Shown here piece after piece: positions 17,209-24,669 of a stretch of 64,000 bases of DNA. Where the stretch lies: NCBI GenBank assembly GCA_046533095.1, contig JAJQRA010000017.1, positions 186,001 through 250,000 on the forward strand, read 5' to 3'. Numbering within the stretch: position 1 is the stretch's first letter; each line of letters begins with the position of its first letter. The notes below the pieces were generated by a model. That model saw only the letters and a program-made list of their open reading frames with translations, made no database searches and was not told where the DNA came from. This DNA comes from ZAX-1 sp046533095 (lineage in GTDB: Bacteria; Bacillota; Clostridia; Lachnospirales; Lachnospiraceae). The position numbers and the translations under genes are program-made.

Positions 17209-18051
17209 ATGAATGTACCCAAACGTCAATTCAAACTAGGTAGACTGGTTTTGCAGATTTTTCTTATATTTTATGCAATCATACAGATTTATCCATTGGT
17301 ATGGCTGGGGTTGTTTTCCCTAAAAGATAATGGAGAAATATTTGGAGGAAATATAGCCGGATTGCCGCAAAAATATCTGTGGTCTAATTATGCCAATGCA
17401 TTTTCGCAGGGAAATGTAATGAAATATTTTTTGAATAGCGTATTTGTAACCGCAGTAACGATTTTGCTGGTTGTACTGCTCTCCTCAATGACATCGTATG
17501 CAATAAGCAGAATGCAGTGGAAATTAAGTGGATTGGCCATGACAATCATTTTGTTAGGCATGATGGTGCCAATCCATGCAGCACTGCTGCCCTTGTTTAC
17601 GGTATTAAAAAACTTGAAATTGCTCAATACCTATTGGGCGCTTGTAATCCCCTATGTCGCATTTGGAATACCGCTGGCAGTCGTCATTTTCAATGGATTT
17701 ATCAGTGGAATACCAAGAGAGCTTGAAGAGGCGGCGACTATTGATGGCTGTGGGATCTATAAGATATATTTTAACATGATTTTGCCACTTCTACGCCCTG
17801 TTATCGCAACTGTTTCGATTCTTACCTTCATCTCTTCATGGAACGAATTGATGTTTGCCATTACATTTATTAATAAAAAAGAATTTAAGACATTGACCGT
17901 TGGCATTATGGGAATGGTTGGAAGCTATGTTACGGAATGGGGTCCAATCGGAGCCGGGCTTATGATTGCAACACTACCTACCATTATAATTTACGTCCTA
18001 CTAAGCAAACAAGTGCAAGAAAGTATTGCGGCAGGAGCCATTAAAGGGTAA
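17209..18051 (+). CDS. Sugar ABC transporter permease (MalG-like, UgpE type)
   Basis: A 280-residue partner permease with six hydrophobic segments. The EAA loop is EEAATIDGCGIYKIYFNMILP, and the typical C-terminal end reads AAGAIKG. It lies 16 bp after the first permease behind GGAAAGGGGAAA. The final codons (GCGGCAGGAGCCATTAAAGG) are the source of a degenerate tandem repeat that fills the following gap, the same behaviour as at other gene ends in this locus. Confidence 0.94.
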   Translation: MNVPKRQFKLGRLVLQIFLIFYAIIQIYPLVWLGLFSLKDNGEIFGGNIAGLPQKYLWSNYANAFSQGNVMKYFLNSVFVTAVTILLVVLLSSMTSYAISRMQWKLSGLAMTIILLGMMVPIHAALLPLFTVLKNLKLLNTYWALVIPYVAFGIPLAVVIFNGFISGIPRELEEAATIDGCGIYKIYFNMILPLLRPVIATVSILTFISSWNELMFAITFINKKEFKTLTVGIMGMVGSYVTEWGPIGAGLMIATLPTIIIYVLLSKQVQESIAAGAIKG

Positions 18052-18283
18052 AGGCGATAAGCTGAGCGGCAAGAGAATTAAAGACAAATCTTAAGCGCAG
18101 CCCGTCAAAAGGCAATCAGTAAAGGCGATAAGTTGAGCGGTAGGAGCCATTAAAGGGTAAAGGCGATAAGTTGAGCGGCAGGAGCCATTAAGCTGTGCCT
18201 ACAGGCTGTGGGAACCCCGCAAGAGGGCGTAAAGGCGACAAGCTGAGCAGCAGGAGCCATTAAGGGTAAAGGCGATAAGTTGA
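18028..18283. repeat. 38-bp degenerate tandem repeat seeded by the permease 3' end
   Basis: The unit, built from the last codons of the permease gene plus about 18 bp after the stop (core GTAAAGGCGATAAGTTGA), recurs fully or partly at 18028, 18066, 18117, 18137, 18175, 18229 and 18247. Copies are interrupted by short unrelated insertions such as 18192-18228. No coding sense beyond the first copy. Confidence 0.88.
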
Positions 18284-18370
18284 AACGTGTAAGACTTATC
18301 GCAAGAAAGTGGTGGCGGCGCTCATCGGAAAAGGAAGAAATGATAGGATAGAAAGTGGGAGAAGTGAAAA

Positions 18371-18470
18371 GATAGGATAGAAAAGGATAGGATAGAAAAA
18401 GATAGGATAGAAAAAGATAGGATAGAAAAGGATAGGATAGAAAAGGATAGGATAGAAAAAGATAGGATAG
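18371..18470. repeat. 15-bp minisatellite (six and a half units) directly before the GH51 gene
   Basis: Units GATAGGATAGAAAAA/G begin at 18371, 18386, 18401, 18416, 18431, 18446 and 18461 (last partial), with a diverged unit at 18342. The array ends 8 bp before the start codon and each unit carries an AGGATAG or AAGGATAG string that resembles a ribosome site. Units are nearly identical, which suggests recent copy-number change. Confidence 0.95.
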
Positions 18471-18478
18471 GTGATAAT

Positions 18479-19975
18479 TTGGAAAAGGCAAAAGTTACGG
18501 TAGAAGAAGGTGCCATTATTTCACAGATTGATAAACGACTGTATGGCTCTTTTATAGAGCATTTAGGCAGGGCAGTCTATCATGGAATTTATGAACCTGC
18601 CCATAAATTGGCTGACGAACAAGGATTTCGTAAAGATGTTTTAAAAATGGTGTCAGAGTTAAATGTTCCTATCGTAAGATATCCAGGAGGCAACTTTGTG
18701 TCTGGATATCGGTGGGAAGATGGAATTGGAGAACCGGCTTTGCGGCCACGGCGCTTAGATTTGGCATGGCAAACTTTGGAAACCAATCAGGTTGGACTAA
18801 ATGAATTTTGCGATTGGGCAAGGAAAGCAAATACAAAAGTGATGATGGCAGTCAACCTAGGGACGCGTGGAATAAGCGAGGCAGTTGATATTTTAGAATA
18901 TTGCAATCGTGCTAAGGGCAGCTACTGGAGTGATTTGCGTAATGCGCATGGATATGAAAAACCACATAATATCAAGACATGGTGTCTGGGCAATGAAATG
19001 GATGGCGATTGGCAGATAGGACATAAAACCGCCTATGAGTATGGGCGGTTGGCGAATGAAACTGGGAAGGCAATGAAATTATTGGATAGCGACATTGAAC
19101 TAGTTGCTTGTGGCAGTTCTAGTAAGCATATGGATACCTATGGCGATTGGGAAGAAACCGTTTTGCGGGAATCTTATGATACCGTTGATTATCTGTCCTT
19201 GCACCAATACTATGACAATAAGGCGAATAACAGTCAAGACTTTTTGAGCAAAGGCGTAGAGATGGATGCGTTTATCAAAGAAGTCGTTTCCATTTGCGAT
19301 AGTGTGCAGGCAAAATTAAAAAAGAAGAAGAAAATCAATCTTTCGTTTGATGAATGGAATGTATGGTATCATTCGGAAGAAGCTGATAAAATGCTTTCAA
19401 AGTGGACACAAAGCCCACACCGGCTAGAAGACATTTATAATTTTGAAGATGCAGTGCTTATTGGCTCCATGCTGATTACGTTAATCAATAATTCTAACAG
19501 GGTTAAGATGGCATGCCTGGCGCAGCTTGTCAATGTACTGGCACCGATTATGACAGTAGATAACGCAGGCGTATGGCGGCAGACGATTTATTATCCATTT
19601 GCACATGCGGCTAAATTTGGACACGGAAAGGCATTGCGCACAGAGATCCAATCGCCAAAATATTCTTCTGAAAGCTTTTGCGATGTTAATGCAATAGACT
19701 GTGCCGTTGTGCAAAATGAAAATGGCGAACTTACCATATTTAGTGTAAATCGTCAAATAGGCGCTAATATTCAAGTGGAATTTGACTTTAGAAGTTTTAA
19801 AGCAAGCACGGTGATAGAGGAAATCTTATATTGGCATCCCGACTTGAAAGCGGTAAATGGTTCGGATGAAAGTAGTAATATCGTTCCGCATAACGTAACT
19901 ACGGCTCAATTAGAAAAGGGAATTGCCCGCACAATGATCCCTGGAGGGGCTTGGCATGTTTTGCGTGTGAAATGA
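18479..19975 (+). CDS. GH51 alpha-L-arabinofuranosidase
   Basis: A 498-residue intracellular GH51 enzyme that removes arabinofuranosyl residues from imported arabino-oligosaccharides. The N-terminal catalytic TIM barrel has acid/base Glu173 (CLGNEMDG) and nucleophile Glu292 (SFDEWNVW); VRYPGGNFVSGYRWEDG is diagnostic. A C-terminal beta domain follows and there is no signal peptide. The start is TTG at 18479 with AGGTGA 6 bp upstream, right after the minisatellite. It ends the importer operon, which supports an arabinan/arabinoxylan role for the locus. Confidence 0.93.
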   Translation: MEKAKVTVEEGAIISQIDKRLYGSFIEHLGRAVYHGIYEPAHKLADEQGFRKDVLKMVSELNVPIVRYPGGNFVSGYRWEDGIGEPALRPRRLDLAWQTLETNQVGLNEFCDWARKANTKVMMAVNLGTRGISEAVDILEYCNRAKGSYWSDLRNAHGYEKPHNIKTWCLGNEMDGDWQIGHKTAYEYGRLANETGKAMKLLDSDIELVACGSSSKHMDTYGDWEETVLRESYDTVDYLSLHQYYDNKANNSQDFLSKGVEMDAFIKEVVSICDSVQAKLKKKKKINLSFDEWNVWYHSEEADKMLSKWTQSPHRLEDIYNFEDAVLIGSMLITLINNSNRVKMACLAQLVNVLAPIMTVDNAGVWRQTIYYPFAHAAKFGHGKALRTEIQSPKYSSESFCDVNAIDCAVVQNENGELTIFSVNRQIGANIQVEFDFRSFKASTVIEEILYWHPDLKAVNGSDESSNIVPHNVTTAQLEKGIARTMIPGGAWHVLRVK

Positions 19976-20074
19976 AATAGCTATCAGGAAAGTATTTGCA
20001 TGATGTTGACGCAACAGTTGATCGTTGCGTTTGATGCGTGAAATGAAATCGTTATCAGGAAAGTGCTTGCATGA
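19967..20074. repeat. 37-bp direct duplication of the GH51 3' end
   Basis: GTGAAATGAAAT plus 25 further bp at 19967-20003 recurs at 20038-20074 with a few substitutions (period 71 bp). Copy 1 spans the GH51 stop codon. A short ACGCAAC/GTTGCGT stem lies between the copies. The remaining gap to 20262 shows no gene. Confidence 0.85.
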
Positions 20075-20262
20075 GCGGAACGCCTAAGCGAATACAAGGA
20101 ATGAATGCCTGTGAAGCAATTAAAAAGGCTATTTGGGGTAATTTGGAGCTTATGTTCAAAGTGTGTCGCTGTTTTTTATGATAAAAGACAGATAAAGGCC
20201 AAGGTATCAGCCATATATTATGGAAAGAATGTTTTTGAAATAATAAAAAGGCTGGGGCTAAA

Positions 20263-20853
20263 ATGAATAATCCTAAATTTGAAAATCTATTAAATCTGGC
20301 ACTGGAGGCGACAGAGCAGGAGCGGGAAAAATCCAACCAGCTCAAGGTAGGCTATTCTGCAGAAGAGAAGACATGGGAATTGATTGTAAAATATTCCGGC
20401 AACATAAAACGCCTAGCAGAGATGAATGAAAATATTAAAATAGTAGAGTTGATGAACGAATATGCAATTGTGACAGTGCCGGAAAACTTAATCGATATCC
20501 TGGCAGATGCCATAGAAGTGGAATATGTAGAAAAGCCAAAGCGTCTTATCTTTTCCGTGTGGCAAGGGATACAGGCATCCTGTATCAACTCCCTGCAAAC
20601 GGCTGAATATGACTTGACGGGGAAACAGGTCATTGTGGCGATGATTGATTCCGGAATCGATTACTGGCATCCAGATTTTCGCAATCCAAATGGAACAACC
20701 CGCATTTTGAATTTATGGGATCAGGCTTTAGACCGGGAATTTGATATGGAACAAATAAACGAGGCATTAGCGCAAGGTAGCGAGGAGGAAGGCTATCGCC
20801 TAGTGCCTAGCCGTGACCCATCCGGACACGGAACACATGTTGCAGGATGGTAG
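20263..20853 (+). pseudogene. S8 (subtilisin-like) serine protease, 5' part, interrupted by mobile element
   Basis: Codons 1-193 of an S8 peptidase resembling the Csp-like subtilases of Clostridia. It starts behind GGGGC and includes catalytic Asp129 (IDSGIDYWHPDF) and His189 (DPSGHGTHV). After GTT (20841) the frame runs into element DNA and stops within four codons. The 3' part resumes at 26304 with matching sequence; together they make about 565 residues with a complete catalytic triad. Excision of the element would restore the gene; in the inserted state a short, probably inactive protein is expected. Confidence 0.92.
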
Positions 20854-20858
20854 CACCA
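20830..20858. other. Left attachment site (attL) of the element
   Basis: Core GGAACACATGTT (20830-20841) followed 8 bp later by the arm GTAGCACCA (20850-20858), which is the complement of the arm at the right end. Host sequence lies to the left. Confidence 0.8.
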
Positions 20859-20979
20859 TAAGTATTTTCTGCCTTGAAAACGGACGCTCGGCTATTGAAA
20901 ATTCTGAACGGAAAATTTTCGTTCTTTTTATTTTTTTCATTCATTTTATTTTTTCGTTCTTTTCATTCTTTTTATTCAT

Positions 20980-21060
20980 TTGAAGTCTATGCTATTTGGC
21001 TATGACGAAAATTCTATCTGTCGGCGCATTCTTGACGCGTTGAAATTTGCGTCTAAGCCC
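20980..21060. other. T-rich end segment of the element, no gene
   Basis: From 20859 to 21060 the DNA is T-rich on the plus strand, with a GAAAATT/AATTTTC hairpin near 20898-20922 that could end leftward transcription of the MATE gene. No supported gene. Confidence 0.5.
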
Positions 21061-22404
21061 TTATGCCAAATCTTTTTTCAAAGCCCTTATCCCAAGAGGC
21101 AGCGACAGCACAAACGTGAGAAGGTCTGCAATCGGAGTAGAAAGCTGAATCCCCAATATACCAAGCATCGGAACGGTAATCAGCAAGAGCGGGATTAAAA
21201 ACAGCCCTTGCCGGGCAAACGCGAGTATACTTGCCGGAATCGCCTTGCCGATGGTTTGGAGCAAAAAACTGACGAGCAGAATCCACCCTAAAAGCGGAAA
21301 GCTAAAACATTGTGCCCGGAGTGCAAACGAGCCGACGCGGAGGACTTCCGGGTCGTCAGCACGAAATATGGCTATGATATTCGGCGCGAAAATAAAGCAA
21401 ACTACGGAAGCGATAAGTAGTATTGCTGTAGAAAGCTCCAAGCAGAAGAAAAACGCCTTTTTCACGCGGTCATAACGTTTTGCACCGTAGTTGAACCCAC
21501 AAATCGGCTGAAAGCTTTGCCCGAAGCCGATAACAGCCGAACCCGCAAGCAGGAAAACCCGGTTCACAATCGTGATTGCGGCGATAGCTGCATCGCTGTA
21601 AGCGCCAGCCGTCTGATTTAAAACAACTGTGGATACGCTCATAACCACCTGGCGGAGTAAGGAGGGGCTGCCTCCACGCAGGATTTCTTTATACGCGCTG
21701 ACGGATGGTGAGAATTTCGTGAGGTGGATCCGCAGATTGCCCTGACTTCGGCAACTGACAAAAAACAGCAGCATGAAGCTTACTGTCTGACTGATGGCGG
21801 TGGCGACCGCCGCTCCAGCAACGCCCAGATGAAGCACGAAGATGAAAAGCGGGTCGAGTGCGACATTTAATACTGCTCCCGCAACCATTCCGATCATACT
21901 AAACATCGCACTGCCCTGGTAGCGCAGCAAATTATTCAACATAAAGGACGTGACCATAAACGGTGCCGCGATAACAATATACCGCAGATAATCCTTCGCG
22001 TAGGGTAGTATTGTTTCGGTTGAGCCTAATAACTTTGCAAGCGGAGTGAGGAATATAGATCCTAACACCGTAATAACAAGCCCGAGCAAGAATGCCGAGA
22101 CACAACCAGTCGCCGCCATTTTTTCTGCTTCATCGGTATCCTTTGCGCCCAAGGCGCGGGATATGAAGTTCCCCGTGCCATGGCCGAAAAAGAATCCGAC
22201 CGCTTGAATGATATTCATGAACGAAAACGATATGCCGACAGCGGCGGTCGCGCTCGTTCCAAGTGAACTGACGAAATAGGTATCCGCCATATTATACATT
22301 GCCGATACCAACATGATGATGACTGTCGGCACAGCGAGTTTGCAAACCAAGCGTCCAACGGGCGTGGTAGTCATCATTTCGTGTTTTGCGTCATATTCAG
22401 TCAT
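21061..22404 (-). CDS. MATE family efflux transporter
   Basis: A 447-residue MATE pump with about 12 transmembrane helices. Two homologous halves are visible (TPVGRLVCKLAVPTVIIMLV... at the N-terminus; GSPSLLRQVVMSVSTVVLN near 240), and GFGQSFQPICGFNYGAKRY is a standard motif. It probably exports cationic or organic toxicants using Na+ or H+. The ATG follows GGGAG. It is the last gene of the leftward cargo operon, 48 bp after the YhgE-like gene. Confidence 0.93.
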   Translation of the reverse strand: MTEYDAKHEMMTTTPVGRLVCKLAVPTVIIMLVSAMYNMADTYFVSSLGTSATAAVGISFSFMNIIQAVGFFFGHGTGNFISRALGAKDTDEAEKMAATGCVSAFLLGLVITVLGSIFLTPLAKLLGSTETILPYAKDYLRYIVIAAPFMVTSFMLNNLLRYQGSAMFSMIGMVAGAVLNVALDPLFIFVLHLGVAGAAVATAISQTVSFMLLFFVSCRSQGNLRIHLTKFSPSVSAYKEILRGGSPSLLRQVVMSVSTVVLNQTAGAYSDAAIAAITIVNRVFLLAGSAVIGFGQSFQPICGFNYGAKRYDRVKKAFFFCLELSTAILLIASVVCFIFAPNIIAIFRADDPEVLRVGSFALRAQCFSFPLLGWILLVSFLLQTIGKAIPASILAFARQGLFLIPLLLITVPMLGILGIQLSTPIADLLTFVLSLPLGIRALKKDLA

Positions 22405-22452
22405 AATAAAATTCTCCCTTGATCGTATAACTTAGCCATTGAAAAATCTCCT

Positions 22453-23607
22453 TTATGCGTTTGCCGCCGCTAATTTCGGTTGCTTCCTGTCTCGTAATGT
22501 TTCAACTATAGCGCAAATAGCCAACGCGCCGACTGCGACTGCAAGCTGTACGGCGAGCGACTGTGAGAGTACTGCGTCATTAACAGGGATGCCGGAAATC
22601 GTTTCGCGGAGCGCGTTCAACGAATAGGTGAATGGCACAATCGGATGCAAAGCCATAAATAGCCCGCCCTGTGTGAGTTCAGTCGGGAAAGTTCCGCCGC
22701 TTGCCGTAAGTTGAAAAATCAGTAGGAACATAGACAGCATTTGCCCGAACATCCCGAAAACGCTGATAAGTGTCGATACAAGCGCGATTGAGGTTAATGC
22801 CGACACGGCAAACGCGGCGAAGGTCAGCAATCCATTTTGTACATCTATTCCGAGCATGTAAATTACTGCCGTTAGCAGTGCTGCCTGTACGATGCCAAAA
22901 AGGGCATAGAAAAGATAGCGTCCGACAGTCAAGCTTATCCCATTCCTATTCGGAAATTGCTTTTTATCAACGCGCCGACTAAGTACAAGCGAAATGAGTA
23001 GCGCACCTATCCACAGCGCGAGCGATGAAAAATACGGGGCGAAGCCTGTGCCTGTATTTGCCACGGGGTTAATGTCGGTCGTCACGCCGTCAACGGGATT
23101 CGCCACAAATGCCGCAACCGCTTCTCCGCCGGGCAATTTTTCTGCTACGCCTTGCGCTATTTGAAACGAGAGCTGCTCTTCGAGACGTTTTTCAATTTGC
23201 GCGGCAAGAAGCGTTGCCATAAAATTATTCTTGCTGTCAACGTAGGTTTCGATCTTCGCTGTCTGCGCTTTTAATATGCTCTCCGAGAAGTTTTCAGGGA
23301 TAACAAACACGGCATAATACGTCTTTTCTTTTAGTCCATTATCAGCGGTTTTTCTGTCGGGGAACGACCATTTGACATCAGTGGAAGCGTGAAGCTGCTT
23401 TAAAAGGCCCGTGCCATATACTCCGCTGTCCTCATTGACGAACGCAACCGGCAAGTTTTCGACGTTTGCATACGGATTCCAAAACGCCTGCAACCAAAAT
23501 AACGGATACATGATCGGCACAATAAGTATTAGTATGGTCGCGAAAATACTGCTTGGCTTATGCAGGCTTGCTTTCAAGCCGTGCGTGAAAATTTGTAGTG
23601 CATTCAT
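22453..23607 (-). CDS. YhgE/Pip-like ABC-2 type membrane transporter
   Basis: A 384-residue membrane protein. The N-terminal helix (SIFATILILIVPIMYPLFWLQAFWNPYANVENLPVAFVNED is split here only to note PYANVENLPVAFVNED) is followed by an extracytoplasmic domain (about 45-190) and five C-terminal helices of ABC-2 type. PYGNVDNLPVAVVNED-like sequence is a hallmark of YhgE/Pip phage-infection-protein relatives. No ATPase accompanies it. It overlaps the TetR gene by 4 bp (ATGA) behind GGAGGAAACC. TetR-YhgE-MATE is a common efflux arrangement. Confidence 0.85.
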   Translation of the reverse strand: MNALQIFTHGLKASLHKPSSIFATILILIVPIMYPLFWLQAFWNPYANVENLPVAFVNEDSGVYGTGLLKQLHASTDVKWSFPDRKTADNGLKEKTYYAVFVIPENFSESILKAQTAKIETYVDSKNNFMATLLAAQIEKRLEEQLSFQIAQGVAEKLPGGEAVAAFVANPVDGVTTDINPVANTGTGFAPYFSSLALWIGALLISLVLSRRVDKKQFPNRNGISLTVGRYLFYALFGIVQAALLTAVIYMLGIDVQNGLLTFAAFAVSALTSIALVSTLISVFGMFGQMLSMFLLIFQLTASGGTFPTELTQGGLFMALHPIVPFTYSLNALRETISGIPVNDAVLSQSLAVQLAVAVGALAICAIVETLRDRKQPKLAAANA

Positions 23608-24176
23608 TGCGGTTTCCTCCTGTAATTGTGTAAAATCAAAATTTGACTATCGACAAGTGCGTCAAAACTTGCGTCCACTGTACAATCGGCGTTTTTGAAA
23701 AATCCCGCGCTTTCAAGCGCGACAAAGCCGTGCAGTCCGGCGTGAAAGATTCGTATGAAGTCCGTTTCGCGCGTGGGCGGCAAACCGTAGGGCTTTAAAA
23801 CCTGCCGAAGCGTATTCGCAAGAGAGTTAAGGGCCGCCCCGCCGTCAATGGATGCGGCGTTTGTGAAAGTGCGGTACAGCTCGCCGTGTTCGGCTGCGAA
23901 ACGCCTGTAAGTGTGCGCAATTTCGCGTACGGCGGCTTCTTTTGACTGTCCGACCGCTGCATTTTGCACGGCGGCCTCCATACGCGACAGCAGTACACGC
24001 GCAAGCTGCTTCCAAACATCCTCAATCCCGCTGACGTGGTTATAGAGCGATGGTGGCTTCACGCCGAGCGCGTTTGCGAGATTGCTGAGGCTTAGGCTGT
24101 AATATCCTTGTTCCTCAACTAAATCGGCGGCGGCTGACATTACCGCTTCGCCTGTAAGGTTTCGTTGCTTCGGCAT
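23604..24176 (-). CDS. TetR-family repressor
   Basis: A 190-residue TetR regulator: N-terminal HTH (AADLVEEQGYYSLSLSNLANALGVKPPSLYNHV, about residues 10-45) and a C-terminal ligand domain of the WHG type (FHAGLHGFVALE near 155). It starts behind AAAGGAGGTGCAATT. It should repress itself and the two transporter genes coupled to it; a palindrome sits in the spacer of its own promoter. Confidence 0.92.
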   Translation of the reverse strand: MPKQRNLTGEAVMSAAADLVEEQGYYSLSLSNLANALGVKPPSLYNHVSGIEDVWKQLARVLLSRMEAAVQNAAVGQSKEAAVREIAHTYRRFAAEHGELYRTFTNAASIDGGAALNSLANTLRQVLKPYGLPPTRETDFIRIFHAGLHGFVALESAGFFKNADCTVDASFDALVDSQILILHNYRRKPQ

Positions 24177-24205
24177 AATTGCACCTCCTTTAACTACGCA
24201 ATATC

Positions 24206-24234
24206 ATTATAAACTAAACATATTAGTTTGTCAA
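24206..24234 (-). promoter_or_regulatory. TetR operon promoter with operator inside the spacer
   Basis: On the minus strand TTGACA (24234-24229), a 17-bp spacer and TATAAT (24211-24206) form a consensus promoter. The palindrome AAACTAA-5-TTAGTTT (24211-24229) fills the spacer, so repressor binding would exclude polymerase. Confidence 0.85.
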
Positions 24235-24235
24235 G

Positions 24236-24451
24236 ATGGAAAAACGCTCTACGTTCAAGCGACTTGTTTCCAGTTTCCTAAAAACTCGGAATATGCCCTT
24301 AATGCGGCATAAAGCCCAATAGGAAGCGCCGAGCGTTTTTTTGATTTCTTCATTCATAGCGTGAATCAAAAAAATGCCTTCCCAGGATTGCCCCCAATAG
24401 CATATTGCTTCTTGCTTCACCAATTATAGTAAATGGTTTTTTGTGGTACAA
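24236..24451 (-). ncRNA. Possible short transcript with consensus promoter and end hairpin
   Basis: On the minus strand TTGTAC (24451-24446), a 17-bp spacer and TATAAT (24428-24423) point to a start near 24417. About 175 nt on, AAACGCTC and GAGCGTTT can pair and the strand reads GAGCGTTTTTCC, terminator-like. A 66-codon frame (24423-24223, TTG start at the -10 box) has no recognisable homology. A small RNA or leader is as likely as a protein. Confidence 0.35.
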
Positions 24452-24534
24452 TAAAATTTTTTTATGTCAAGTGAATATTGTACAAAGAGTACATTATATA
24501 ATGGGGTAGATGGGAACTGATAGGGGGCACTCTT

Positions 24535-24654
24535 TTGGATGCAACGATTATTACAAAGCATGTGTACAAAACAAAAAATGACATGGATCAGAAACAAAAG
24601 GTGAAAAAAATTATTATGGAATCAATAAAAAGAAAACAGTACGAGATGCGGTAA
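24535..24654 (+). CDS. Small basic ORF (39 aa) before the integrase gene
   Basis: A TTG-initiated frame of 39 codons behind AGGGGG, ending 15 bp before the integrase ATG. It is helical and lysine-rich (TKHVYKTKNDMDQKQKVKKI). TATAAT at 24497 and the palindrome TGTAC-aaaga-GTACA (24479-24493) lie upstream. It may be an excision or regulatory factor of the element; function not recognised. Confidence 0.45.
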   Translation: MDATIITKHVYKTKNDMDQKQKVKKIIMESIKRKQYEMR

Positions 24655-24669
24655 AGAGAGGCTGTTAGA

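Noticed and set aside
18371..18470. Regular short repeats as a CRISPR array
   Set aside because: Units are 15 bp and contiguous with no unique spacers, and no cas genes are present; it is a minisatellite.
18150..18491. Minus-strand open frame with repeated LFLSYPFLSY peptide
   Set aside because: It is only the complement of the 15-bp minisatellite and the permease-tail repeats; no ribosome site.
24223..24423. 66-codon minus-strand frame inside the integrase element as a gene
   Set aside because: Its start lies on a -10 box, it lacks a ribosome site and is not recognised; listed only as a possible short transcript.
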